64,000 nucleotides of DNA from NCBI GenBank assembly GCA_020851565.1, contig JADZCN010000017.1:61865-125864 (forward strand). Reading direction: 5' to 3'. The notes beneath the pieces are model-generated. The model worked only from the letters and a program-made list of their open reading frames with translations. It was not told the origin of the DNA and did not search any database. Within the stretch, counting starts at the first letter, position 1, and every line of letters begins with the position of its first letter. Source of the stretch: Acidobacteriota bacterium. GTDB lineage: Bacteria > Acidobacteriota > Vicinamibacteria > Vicinamibacterales > UBA2999. This document shows positions 23,899 to 32,673 of this stretch, piece after piece. The position numbers were made by a program, and so were the translations under genes.

Positions 23899-25172
23899 TT
23901 GAGTGTCCAGAGCGTAATCGACGAGACGTCCTTGACGAAGATGCGGTTGCCCGAGACCGCCGGCTGGGCCCACGTCGCGCTCGTAGCCACGGCATACCGC
24001 GCGAGGGGCTCGAAGCCGCTCCGGCTGCTCTTCGCCACGATCAGCTCCGCATCGTCGTTCAGCAGGAAGAGAAGCTGGCCGGCCTTGACGACCGCGGTGT
24101 TCTCGGCCTGGCGGGGTGGGCCGAGCCAGAGCACCTGCCCGGTCTCGGCGTCGAGCGCGAAGAACTGGCCCCTGGCCTTCTCGGACAGGCCGAACAACGC
24201 GTTGCCGACGAGCACCGGATTGCTGAGGAACAGGGAGACGTCCGTGGTCTCCCACACGACATCGACGGTCCAGGCGCCGCCTCGCCTGGCTGGCCTGAGC
24301 GCGGTGACGCCCATGCCCTGGCTGCTGACGATGAGCGTCTCGCCGTGCTGGATGGGCGTGATGGCGCTCGGCGTGCCGCGGGACGGCCATGCGTGTTCCC
24401 ACAGCTGCACGCCGTCAGACACGGAGACGCCGAGCACGCTGTTGCCGGTCATCGTCACCACCTGGCGTACGCCGCCGAGCTCCACGACGATCGGCGAGGC
24501 GTAGGCGGCACGACCGGGCGCGGTCCACTTGACTGCGCCGGACTTCGCGTCGAACGCGGTCAGCGGTCCGTGATTGCCGGGATGGACGATCACCAGCTCA
24601 CCTTCACCGACCGGCGACACCGACATGCCGTAGGTGGGATGCTCCGCCGTGTCCGGCGTCTGCCAGAGGAGCCGTCCGGTTGTGGCATCGAAGGCAGAGA
24701 CGATGCCGGTCATGCCGAGCGTGAACAGCCGGCCGTTGTGGAAGAGGGGCGTGGCCTTGGGGCCCTCGCCGTGCGCCGCCGCGAGCACGTCCGGTTCGTA
24801 CGGCGCCGGGTAGCCCGTGTGCCAGCGTTCGCGGCCGGTCGCCGCGTCGAGGGCCGTCATCACCTCGTTGCCGTTGCGCCGGGCGAACACGTAGACGGTG
24901 TCGGCGACGACGAGGGGCGTGGCGTAGCCCTCTCCCACGTCGACCTTCCAGCGCCTGGTGAGCGTGTCGGGCCACGTCGCCGGCTCCGAGAAGGCGCTGG
25001 CCGCGCCGTCGCGATTCACACCGCGCCACTGTGGGTAGTCGCGTCCCGGGCCCTGAGCGGCGGCCGCGGCGACGCAGGCCATCACGAAGAAGCTACCGAG
25101 GCACAGCCGGCCGCGCGCGGACAGCCGTCCCCCTGCACGCCGACGGCTCGGGATGGCGACTACGGCGTCCAC
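23895..25172 (-). CDS. PQQ-like (BamB-type) beta-propeller protein
   Basis: A 425-residue exported protein (signal LCLGSFFVMACVAAAAAQ). PQQ-type repeats are visible: DYPQWRGVNRDGAAS at the start, VYVFARRNGNEVMTALDAATGRERWHT, VSAFDATTGRLLWQTPD, LTAFDAKSGAVKWTAPG and FFALDAETGQVLWLG, each with the W-docking pattern [AD]xxxGxxxW. Proteins starting 'WPQWRGPxRDG' are usually periplasmic propellers without a bound PQQ enzyme. GTG 25172 is the first start giving a full signal. It is coupled to the M16-like gene by a 4-base stop/start overlap, so the two probably act together at the cell surface. Confidence 0.85.
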   Translation of the reverse strand: MDAVVAIPSRRRAGGRLSARGRLCLGSFFVMACVAAAAAQGPGRDYPQWRGVNRDGAASAFSEPATWPDTLTRRWKVDVGEGYATPLVVADTVYVFARRNGNEVMTALDAATGRERWHTGYPAPYEPDVLAAAHGEGPKATPLFHNGRLFTLGMTGIVSAFDATTGRLLWQTPDTAEHPTYGMSVSPVGEGELVIVHPGNHGPLTAFDAKSGAVKWTAPGRAAYASPIVVELGGVRQVVTMTGNSVLGVSVSDGVQLWEHAWPSRGTPSAITPIQHGETLIVSSQGMGVTALRPARRGGAWTVDVVWETTDVSLFLSNPVLVGNALFGLSEKARGQFFALDAETGQVLWLGPPRQAENTAVVKAGQLLFLLNDDAELIVAKSSRSGFEPLARYAVATSATWAQPAVSGNRIFVKDVSSITLWTLN

Positions 25173-25291
25173 GTGGTGAGTATATCGAGCCGCATGGGGC
25201 GGAGTCGCGTGAGCCAGAGGACGCCGCGGATTGGCGGATGCTGCCGACCGCCGCGGCCACGCCCACGAAACACATCGCCGTGGCCACGGAG

Positions 25292-25447
25292 CTAGGGCAG
25301 ATTATCGAGGTCGGCGAGGTCCTTGTGCCGACCGGCGGCTCGCTTGTTCGCTTTCAGGTCTGGCAGGGAAATCAGGTATTCAACGCGGTTCGCGTTGAGC
25401 AATTTCAAGAACTCTTTGAAGTCGTCCGTCAGCAGCGGCGTGTCCAT
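25292..25447 (-). pseudogene. Remnant of a nucleotidyltransferase gene (both ends kept, middle deleted)
   Basis: The 51-codon frame reads DFKEFLKLLNANRVEYL at its start and ISLPDLKANKRAAGRHKDLADLDNLP at its end. The first is the N-terminus and the second the C-terminus of a family of small nucleotidyltransferases of the MNT/AbiEii-like type. The intervening GG(Y/F)AV-DID catalytic region, expected after VEYL, is missing, so about 100 codons were lost while keeping the frame. It is therefore non-functional as an enzyme. It overlaps, in another frame, the end of the small gene at 25380-25595. Confidence 0.65.
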
Positions 25448-25595
25448 AGATTACTCGTCGCATGACCTCGATGGCGGCCAGGCGCTCGAGAGGCGTCCGG
25501 CTCCACCACCACCGCTTGTCATCGGGCTCGTCGTGCAACGACTGGACGGTCACGGCCGTGCGATCCACGACCGCCGCTGGCAGGGGCGCAGGCAC
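25380..25595 (-). CDS. Small conserved protein usually found upstream of a nucleotidyltransferase
   Basis: A 71-residue protein. Its central part, DDKRWWWSRTPLERLAAIEVMRRVIYG, and end, RLQRVLEIAQREPR, match a small family that commonly precedes the nucleotidyltransferase remnant now found downstream, forming a two-gene unit that may act as a toxin-antitoxin-like or defence-like pair. The GTG at 25595 is a tentative start. The last 23 codons overlap the remnant in another frame; both frames show their family's consensus there, so the overlap is probably an original feature. With its partner deleted, this gene is likely an orphan. Confidence 0.6.
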   Translation of the reverse strand: MPAPLPAAVVDRTAVTVQSLHDEPDDKRWWWSRTPLERLAAIEVMRRVIYGHAAADGRLQRVLEIAQREPR

Positions 25596-25707
25596 GCGAG
25601 CAGTATACCCGCCGCTGGGGGCACGGGAACGCGGGTGATCGGGGGCGTCCTGCCGCGCACCGTCGGCCCGCGCGTCGCGCCGCCCTGACCGGCGTAGAAT
25701 CGGCCGC

Positions 25708-27132
25708 GTGAGCGGACAGCCGGACCGGATCCGCGATGCCGTTCCCGGGCCGATCGGTCCCGGCATGCCCGGGCCTGCTCCGACCATCGCCCAGCGCCTG
25801 CTTCTGGCGTTCTTCCGCCTCGTCGTCTCCACGTTCTTCCGCCGCATCGAAGTGGCCGGCGCGGACCGCGTCCCGGCGGCCGGTCCCGTGATCTTCGTGG
25901 CGAATCACCCCAACGCCCTGGTGGACGGCGCCCTGCTCCTGACGACGTGCGGCCGCAGGCCAGTGCACTTCATGTGCCACGCGAAGCTGTGGCGCTACCC
26001 GCTGCTGCCGCGGGTGCTCGAGTGCCTGGGCGGCGTGCCCGTGCGGAGGGTGGAGGAGCACCAGGGCCCCGTGGACAGCCGCGCCACGTTCGATCGGCTG
26101 TTCGACTCGCTCGAGTCGGGCGTGTCGATCGGCATCTTCCCCGAGGGGGTCAGCCACGCGTCCAGCCAGATGACGCGGCTCAAGACCGGCGCCGCGCGCA
26201 TCGCGCTCGGTGTCGCCGCGCGCCGCCGCGTGCCCGTCGTCATCGTGCCGTGCGGGCTCACCTACGTGCACCGGCATCGCTTTCGCAGCCAGGCCCTCGT
26301 CCAGTACGGCCCGCCGATGCCGATCGGCGAGGCATGGCTGCGCGAGTACGCGGCCGACGATGTCGGGACCGTGACCCGGCTCACCGAGCGCCTGCGCGAG
26401 GAGCTGCGGAAGGTCACGCTCAACGCACCGGACTGGGAGACGCTTCGCGTCGCGCACGCGGCCCGCCGGCTCTACAAGCCAGACGAGGTGCGGCTGTCGC
26501 CCGACCAGTGGGTCGAGCTGAGCCGGCGCTTCATCGAGCGCTATCTCGCGGCGGCCGACGAACCGGAGATGATGGCGCTGCGCGCCGACCTCGAGCGCTA
26601 CCAGGCGCGGCTCGACGCCCTCGGCCTGCGGGATCACCAGCTGCGCCGGCCCATCTCCTGGCCGCGTGCCTGGGGGCGCATCCTGTGGAGGAGCGCCAGG
26701 TTCGCGGCGCTCGTCCCGCTGGCCGCGCCGGGCGCGCTGATTCACCTGCCCGTGGGTTGGGTGGCGGCGGCCAGCGGCCGCCGGCTGAGCGAGGACACCG
26801 ACGATGAGGCGACGCTCAAGGTGATGACGGCGGTGCTGCTGCTGCCGCTGGTCTATGCCGCGCTGGCGGCTGTCGTGGCATGGCGCATCGGCCCGTGGTG
26901 GGCCCTCGCCGCGGCCGCATTCCTCCCCCTCAGCTTCTTCGCGACGCTCAGAGTCCTCGAGGCGCAGGCGCAGCTGCTCGGGTCCACGCTCGGGTTGCTG
27001 CGAGCGGTGCGCCTCGGCGACGAGGTCGGCGCACTGCGCCGCGAGCGCGAGCGCCTGGTCGCGCGCATCCGCGCCGCGGCGGACGCGTACGCCGATCCCG
27101 CGCAGCCCAGGTTCTTCGGCGAGCCGCGGTAG
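25708..27132 (+). CDS. PlsC-like glycerol-3-phosphate/lysophospholipid acyltransferase
   Basis: A 474-residue membrane-associated acyltransferase. NHPNALVD near residue 70 is the HX4D catalytic motif, and FPEGVSHASSQMTRLKTGAARIAL near 145-168 is the acyl-acceptor motif. VIVPCGLTYVHRHRFRSQALVQYGPPM follows as in eukaryote-like GPAT/AGPAT members. Two or three hydrophobic segments end the protein (VMTAVLLLPLVYAALAAVVAW; LAAAAFLPLSFFATLRV). GTG 25708 lies 7 bases after TAGAAT (25695-25700), indicating a leaderless message. It probably makes phosphatidic acid or remodels membrane lipids. Monocistronic. Confidence 0.85.
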   Translation: MSGQPDRIRDAVPGPIGPGMPGPAPTIAQRLLLAFFRLVVSTFFRRIEVAGADRVPAAGPVIFVANHPNALVDGALLLTTCGRRPVHFMCHAKLWRYPLLPRVLECLGGVPVRRVEEHQGPVDSRATFDRLFDSLESGVSIGIFPEGVSHASSQMTRLKTGAARIALGVAARRRVPVVIVPCGLTYVHRHRFRSQALVQYGPPMPIGEAWLREYAADDVGTVTRLTERLREELRKVTLNAPDWETLRVAHAARRLYKPDEVRLSPDQWVELSRRFIERYLAAADEPEMMALRADLERYQARLDALGLRDHQLRRPISWPRAWGRILWRSARFAALVPLAAPGALIHLPVGWVAAASGRRLSEDTDDEATLKVMTAVLLLPLVYAALAAVVAWRIGPWWALAAAAFLPLSFFATLRVLEAQAQLLGSTLGLLRAVRLGDEVGALRRERERLVARIRAAADAYADPAQPRFFGEPR

Positions 27133-27296
27133 CCAGCTGGCGCGCACCCTGATGTCGATGTCGATGGTCGTGCATTGATGGAGGAGTGGGTTGGTGTGCG
27201 TGCCTCGCGGCGCCGATCCGGCGTAGGCCGCGTTGCGGGCACGCGCGACGAAGACGAGAAGGGCGGCGACCCCGTTGCAGAGGCGGCCCTGAGCGC

Positions 27297-27398
27297 GCGA
27301 GTGGACATCCGCGCTGTCGAGGGGGGACGACTCTCCCGCGAAGGTCTGTGAAGCGGCCTCCCGTTGCGCTCGGCCCCGCGTTTATGGCGACTATCGTC
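27297..27398. repeat. Dispersed repeat, copy A
   Basis: About 100 bases nearly identical to copy B (34998-35098), sharing GCGAGTGGACATCCGCGCTG at the left end and TTTATGGCGACTATCGTC at the right end, with the core CGAGGGGGGACGA-TCTCCCGCGAAGG between. The rest of the gap 27133-27550 shows no gene; TAAGAT at 27533-27538 lies 12 bases before the kinase start. Confidence 0.8.
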
Positions 27399-27550
27399 GA
27401 TCGCGAATGCCGATGAGGCCCGGAATGGCTCGTGGTCCGCAGACCGGCGGGGGTGCGGTTGCGCATCCATGGCGCAAACACTCGGTCGAGCGGGAAGTGG
27501 CCCTGCGCGCCCTGAATGACTGTGCCATCAGGTAAGATCCGTCGTTCGCG

Positions 27551-28540
27551 GTGAGCCTCTCCGAACGCCGGCACATCGGACGCTACGAGATTCTGGCACC
27601 CATCGGTGCCGGCAGCATGGGTGACGTGTATCGCGCCCACGATGCGCGGCTTGGCCGCGACGTCGCGCTCAAGGTGCTGCCGGCCGACGTCGCCGCCGAT
27701 GCGGAACGCCTGACGCGCTTCCGGCACGAGGCCCGCGCCGTCGCCGCGCTCAATCATCCGCACATCGTCACCATCTTCTCGATCGAGGACGCCGACGGAC
27801 TGCCGTTCATCACCATGGAGCTGGTCGAAGGGCGATCGCTCGATCGTCTGTTGACCGACGGTGGGCTGGTGCCCGCGCAGTTCTTCGAGATCGGCATCGC
27901 GCTCGCGGACGCGCTGTCCGCCGCGCATCGTAAGGGGATCGTCCATCGCGACGTGAAGCCGGCCAACATCATCGTGAGCGATGACGGCCACGCCAAGGTC
28001 CTCGATTTCGGCCTCGCGCGCGAAACCGACGGTCCGGCAGCGGGCGAGCACGCCGCGACGATGCTGGGGCTGACACAAGCCGGGATGGTCGTCGGTACCG
28101 TGCCGTATATGTCGCCCGAACAGATTGAGGCCAGGCCGGTCGACCACCGCTCCGACCTCTTCTCCCTCGGCGTTGTCCTCTACGAGATGGGCAGCGGCAC
28201 GCGGCCGTTCAGCGGCGACTCGTCGGCCGCGGTGATGTCGTCGATTCTCCGCGATCAACCGCGCCCGTTCGACGACCTGCGCGCCGACATGCCGGAGGGC
28301 GTCTGGCGCCTGATCGCCCGCTGCCTCGAGAAGGCGCCGCAGGATCGCGTGCAGAGCGCGCACGATGTGGAGGACGCGTTGAAAGCGCTTCGGCGTGCCT
28401 GGGAATCGGGGTTGGCGCCAGCCGTGCGGCCCGCGCCTACGCCAACCTCCGGGCAACCGTGTCGAGCGATCTGCGTGTTGCCGTGCTCCCGTTTACCTTC
28501 CGCGGCAGGGGCGACGCCGAAGTGTTGGCGGACGGCTTGA
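27551..28540 (+). CDS. Ser/Thr protein kinase catalytic part (probably split by a frameshift from the next gene)
   Basis: A 329-residue frame holding a complete Hanks-type kinase: glycine loop GAGSMGDVY (19-27), Lys41 in ALKV, HRDVKPANI (132-140) with catalytic Asp134, DFGLA (152-156), TVPYMSPEQ and the DLFSLGVVLYEMGSG segment. It should be active. After the kinase domain (about residue 285) the frame carries a low-quality tail, and the TolB/TPR part continues in another frame from about 28459, an 82-base overlap. In related Acidobacteriota proteins these parts form one polypeptide, so either this is a true split or a one-base frameshift. No TM segment is seen between the parts. Confidence 0.8.
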   Translation: MSLSERRHIGRYEILAPIGAGSMGDVYRAHDARLGRDVALKVLPADVAADAERLTRFRHEARAVAALNHPHIVTIFSIEDADGLPFITMELVEGRSLDRLLTDGGLVPAQFFEIGIALADALSAAHRKGIVHRDVKPANIIVSDDGHAKVLDFGLARETDGPAAGEHAATMLGLTQAGMVVGTVPYMSPEQIEARPVDHRSDLFSLGVVLYEMGSGTRPFSGDSSAAVMSSILRDQPRPFDDLRADMPEGVWRLIARCLEKAPQDRVQSAHDVEDALKALRRAWESGLAPAVRPAPTPTSGQPCRAICVLPCSRLPSAAGATPKCWRTA

Positions 28541-31098
28541 CCGACGACATCACGGCCGGACTGTCACGCTTTCAGCACCTCCGCATCGTGGCCCGACACG
28601 ACGCCGAAGTGGCCAAAGGACAGGCCGCCGATGCGCGGGCCGCGGAGAGACTCGGCGCGCGCTATCTCGTCGAAGGCACGGTACGCACCGCCGGCGCCGT
28701 GGCTCGACTCAACGTGCGTCTGATCGACACCTCGACGAGTGCGCACATGTGGACCGAGACCTACGATCGGCCGCTTGGTGGCGACGTGTTCGCCCTGCAG
28801 GACGATCTGGCCGGGCGCGTCGTTGCGACGGTCGCCGACACGCAGGGCGTTCTGTCACGTTCACTGGCGGCCTCGCTCAAGGATCGCAACGCGGACGACC
28901 TGACGGTGAGCGAGCTGGTCCTGCGCTTCCACGGGTTTTCCCAGCACTTCAAGCCTGAAGAACATCAGCGGCTTCGCGCCGCGTTCGAGCGCGCCCTCGC
29001 CCGCGAGCCGGGTCATGCACTGGGTTGGGCGTCTCTCGCCCTCTTGTACGAGCAGGAATACTCGCAGCGGCTCAATCCGCTCCCGCATCCGTTGCAGCGA
29101 AGCGCCGAGGCCGCCAACCGCGCCGTCGAGCTCGATCCCGCCTCACAGTACGCGTGGCGGGCGCTTGCGGCGCTGCGCTTCTTCGAACGTGATCTGAACG
29201 GTCTTCGCGTGACGGCGGAGCGTGTGGTGGCGCTCAATCCACTGAACACCACCAGCGTCGCGTATGTGGGCCTGATGCTCGCGTATGCCGGCGAGTGGGA
29301 GCGGGGCATCGAGATCATCGAGCGCGCGATGGATCTCAATCCACACCTCCCGGGCTGGGTCCACTCCGTCGTGGCCACGAACGACTATCGCCAGCGAGCG
29401 TTCGACAAGGCGCTGGTCCAGGCGAAGCGATCGAACCTGACGCAGTTAATCTGGACGCCGCTCATGGTGGCTGTCGCGGCCGGACAACTCGGTCTTGCCG
29501 CGGACGCTCGCACCTCGATCGATGCGATCCGCAAGCACCATCCGGCCTATCTCGATCCCGACAACCTGCACGCGTTCTGGTCCACCTGGCAATGGGACGC
29601 GGACCTGTGCGACCGGCTCGTGGAGGGGTTCGTCAAGGCAAAGGCGCTCGTCGAACGGCCTGTCGAGGCCGCCCGATCGTCGCTGACGCCGGATCGACGG
29701 GCTTCGATCGCGATCATGCCGTTCTCGGATCTCTCACCGGCGAAGGATCAGGAATGGTTCTGTGACGGAATTGCCGAGGAGATCCTGAACGCGCTGACTC
29801 CGCTCCGGAACCTGCGGGTCGCGGCACGCGCGTCCGCCTTCTCGCTGCGCGGCAACAGTGATGACCTCAAGACGATCGGCGAGCGGTTGAACGTGACGAC
29901 GGTGCTCGGCGGCAGCGTGCGCCGCGCCGGCGATCGTGTGCGGATCACCGTTCAGCTCAGCAACGTCGAAGACGGCTTCCAGCTCTGGTCGCAGCGCTAC
30001 GACCGCGAACTGAAGGACATCTTCGACGTACAGGAAGACATCGCCAAGGCGGTGGTGGAACAGTTGAAGGTCTCGCTCGCGGACACCCCGCTCGATCGCA
30101 TGGCACGGCTGGTCGAGCAGGGAACGACCAACGTCGCCGCGTATCAGTTGTATCTCCAGGGCCGAGCGCTGCTGAATCGGCGCGGGTCGAGCATTCGGCC
30201 GGCACTCGAGCTGTTCCAGCAAGCGGTGGAGCTGGATCCGCGTTACTCTCTTGCCTGGACGGGCATCGCCGATGCGTACACGGTCGTCGCATACTGGGGC
30301 GTACTGCCGCCTTCGGAATCAAAGCCCAAGGCCCTGGCCGCCGCGCGCAAGGCGCTGGAGATCGATCCGTCATCGGCAGCCGCGCACACGTCGCTCGCCT
30401 GTGCAACGCTTCTGCACGAGAACAACCGTGACCTCGCGAAGCGGGAGTTCGAGCGTGCCCTTCAGCTCAATCCGCAGCACATGCAGGCCCGTGCGTGGTA
30501 TGCGCTGTTCTATCTGCAGTGGGCGTGCGGCGAGTTCGATCGCGGCGTCGCCGAGGCGAGGCAGGCGCTCGAGCACGACCCGCTGTCGGCCTATGCCACC
30601 ACGATTCTGACGATGTGCCTCAGTACCGCAGGCCACCATGCCGAGGCGATCACGACCGGACGCCTGGCGGTCGAGCGCGATCCGGAGTCGTTCCTGGCAC
30701 GCTGGGTGTACGGCCGATCGCTCATGGAGGCGGGACGATACGACGAAGCCCTTGCGGCACTGGAACAGGCGGCGGCGATCGGAGCACGTCATCCGTACGC
30801 TCTCTCGAGCATCGCCAGCCTCTTTCGTCGCCAGGGCCAGATCGATGGGGCGGAACAGCAGTTCCAGGAGCTCATCGCACGCGCCGAGCGGGCGTACTTG
30901 CCGCACGCTGGACTGATCGGTGCCGCCGAGGCCGCAGGGCATCGCGACCTGGCCATTCAGTACGCGGAACGCGCCTGGGCGGAACGCGAACCGCTCTTCA
31001 TCCTCCTGGCGCGCCACTTTCCCGAATTCGGCGAGGTCCGCTCCGACCCGCGTTTCCAGGCAATTCTGCGCGAGATGGACGCTCCGGTCGACGACTGA
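28459..31098 (+). CDS. Duplicated TolB/FlgO-like + TPR protein (C-terminal part of the kinase protein)
   Basis: An 879-residue frame with two repeats of the same layout. First: VAVLPFTFRGRGDAEVLADGLTDDITAGLSRFQHLRIVARHDAEV, LGARYLVEGTVRTAGAVARLNVRLIDTSTSAHMWTETYDR, then TPR-like helices to about residue 410. Second: IAIMPFSDLSPAKDQEWFCDGIAEEILNALTPLRNLRVAARASAF, LGGSVRRAGDRVRITVQL, then TPRs to the end (ALELFQQAVELDPRYSLAW; AREQALEHDP-like units). The FlgO-like domains plus TPRs usually sit behind a kinase or HTH domain and act in signalling. The GTG 28459 start is tentative; the real protein may begin at 27551. Confidence 0.8.
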   Translation: MSSDLRVAVLPFTFRGRGDAEVLADGLTDDITAGLSRFQHLRIVARHDAEVAKGQAADARAAERLGARYLVEGTVRTAGAVARLNVRLIDTSTSAHMWTETYDRPLGGDVFALQDDLAGRVVATVADTQGVLSRSLAASLKDRNADDLTVSELVLRFHGFSQHFKPEEHQRLRAAFERALAREPGHALGWASLALLYEQEYSQRLNPLPHPLQRSAEAANRAVELDPASQYAWRALAALRFFERDLNGLRVTAERVVALNPLNTTSVAYVGLMLAYAGEWERGIEIIERAMDLNPHLPGWVHSVVATNDYRQRAFDKALVQAKRSNLTQLIWTPLMVAVAAGQLGLAADARTSIDAIRKHHPAYLDPDNLHAFWSTWQWDADLCDRLVEGFVKAKALVERPVEAARSSLTPDRRASIAIMPFSDLSPAKDQEWFCDGIAEEILNALTPLRNLRVAARASAFSLRGNSDDLKTIGERLNVTTVLGGSVRRAGDRVRITVQLSNVEDGFQLWSQRYDRELKDIFDVQEDIAKAVVEQLKVSLADTPLDRMARLVEQGTTNVAAYQLYLQGRALLNRRGSSIRPALELFQQAVELDPRYSLAWTGIADAYTVVAYWGVLPPSESKPKALAAARKALEIDPSSAAAHTSLACATLLHENNRDLAKREFERALQLNPQHMQARAWYALFYLQWACGEFDRGVAEARQALEHDPLSAYATTILTMCLSTAGHHAEAITTGRLAVERDPESFLARWVYGRSLMEAGRYDEALAALEQAAAIGARHPYALSSIASLFRRQGQIDGAEQQFQELIARAERAYLPHAGLIGAAEAAGHRDLAIQYAERAWAEREPLFILLARHFPEFGEVRSDPRFQAILREMDAPVDD

Positions 31099-31401
31099 CG
31101 GGCATTGCCGCCCTCGCCGCCGGGCGCCGGACCTTGTGCCGACAGGTTCACCACTACACAGATCGCCGCGATCGTCGCCCACGCCCGCTTCATGCTCACC
31201 TCCACAGCGACGCGCCCTGCGGGCGACGGGCCCGACCAATCGGGCGCCACCTCTTCTTGTACCGCGGATTGCGTCCAGGGCTCGGGGCTGCCGTCTGTAA
31301 GCGTGGGACGAAGCGGTGGACCGGGCCAGCCGTGACGGCATTCCCACCCGGTTCGCGATCTACCTGGTGAGGACGCCGGCATGGCGCCTCAGGAGGGCAC
31401 G
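31099..31401. other. Intergenic region, no recognisable gene
   Basis: About 300 bases after the TPR protein. No convincing coding frame, structured RNA or repeat is seen. AGGAGGGCACG at its right end is the ribosome site of the pseudogene that follows. Confidence 0.5.
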
Positions 31402-32237
31402 ATGACGCGCACCATACTCGGCCTGTTGACGGCCGCCGCGGCGCTGGCGCCGGCCGCGGCCGACGGCGCAGGTCCTCGGCACGTTCACCTGGCAGATGCA
31501 GCCGTACTGCAATCGCGTGAGTCTCACGCTCACCACCACTCCGGGAGGTTTCGTCCTGCACGGGGTCGATGACCGGTGTGGCGCGACCGTCCGGGGGAGC
31601 GCCACGGGCGCGGCCGTGTTCAACGCGGACGGCTCGGTGAGCTTGAACTTCTCCATCGCGAGCGCGCCGGCGGGGACGATTGCCCACGTGTCGGCGGGCG
31701 TGAGCCGGCGACCGGGCAGGGCACCTGGTCGGACGACCTGGGCCACAGCGGCACGTTCGTCTTCGGCGGCAGCATCGCCGGACCTCCGCTGCGGCCGTCG
31801 AGCCCGGCCGTACTCTCAGTAGCCGACAATCCCCAGGGGCCCGACGACCCCTGTGCCGCGCCCGCGCCGCGGCCGACCCTGGTGCTGTGCGGCACCGCCG
31901 CCGGCCATTGGAGAAACGGCGGGAACGGCCTCGCCGGCCTGCAGGTCTGGCGCGGTCGCGACGGCCAGGTCCACATCCGAGGCTCCGTCCACCGTTCAGC
32001 GGGAAGCATTGCGCTGCCGGTCTTCGTGCTGCCCGCGGGGTTCGTGCCCAGGCAGACGCTCGCGCTCGCGGTCAGCACCGGGCTCTATGGGGGGGCCACC
32101 TCAGAGGAACCGCCTTGCTAGTGATCCACGGCGCCGACCTGCCAGGCGCTGCCGGCCTGGTGCTGGTTTCCAGCCCAAGTACCGGCAGTCACTCGGTGCT
32201 GCACGTCGGCGAGGTGGTGTTCAGCGTCGATCCGTAA
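31402..32237 (+). pseudogene. Frameshifted gene for a small secreted beta-rich protein ('LGTFRWQL' family)
   Basis: A signal-like start (MTRTILGLLTAAAALAPAAA) is followed, after a frame change near 31460, by QVLGTFTWQMQPYCNRVSLTL...VDDRCGATVRGSATGAAVFNADGSVSLNFSI. A second change near 31700 leads into TGQGTWSDDLGHSGTFVFGG..., and a third near 32115 into LVIHGADLPGAAGLVLVSS, ending at TAA 32235-32237. Each piece is consecutive, so one ancestral gene is broken by three frameshifts. The family has no known function; a second broken copy is at 35401-35630 on the other strand. Confidence 0.65.
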
Positions 32238-32354
32238 GCGCGTCCGCGCGGATTCGGAGTCTCTCGAAGTCGCTGCGTGGTGCGAGGTCGCCTCCCAGGG
32301 TGACCGTCGTCGCTCGCGGCACTTCGGGAACCGGATGAACGGGGGACGCGATTG

Positions 32355-32570
32355 TCACCTTCGTTGCCGCCACACGGTCCCGCTGTCCGGGGCGAGATCG
32401 CCGTCCAGGATCTGACGCAGCGTGGACTTGCCCGTCCCGTTCCGCCCGATGAGCGCCACGCGCTCGCCCGCCTCGATCCGCAGCGAGACCTCGTCGAGGA
32501 GCGGCACGTGGCCGTAGGCATGGCAGACGGAGTCGAGCGCGACGATCGGCACCACTTCACAGTACCGCAT
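32355..32570 (-). pseudogene. 5' fragment of an ABC-F-type ATPase gene
   Basis: A 71-codon frame reads PIVALDSVCHAYGHVPLLDEVSL, then GERVALIGRNGTGKSTLRQILDGDLAPDSGTVWRQ, the N-terminal beta strands and Walker A (GRNGTGKST, residues 42-50) of an ABC-F (Uup/EttA-like) ATPase. It stops right after WRQ, where normal proteins continue for some 450 residues with the signature motif, Walker B and a second ATPase domain. None of these is found downstream, so it is a truncated remnant. 32238-32354 shows nothing else. Confidence 0.6.
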
Positions 32571-32673
32571 GGCCCGCTCCGACCGCTCCGTGCGGCCGTT
32601 CACGCTTGGTGTTCCCGCATGATGTAAGCTCGACCATGGGGATTGGGACGGTTCCCGAAGGAGGCAGTGGCAG

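Noticed and set aside
27186..27416. Small plus-strand frame through dispersed repeat A
   Set aside because: The peptides from the three repeat copies are in different frames relative to flanks and share no start, so the repeat is not convincingly coding.
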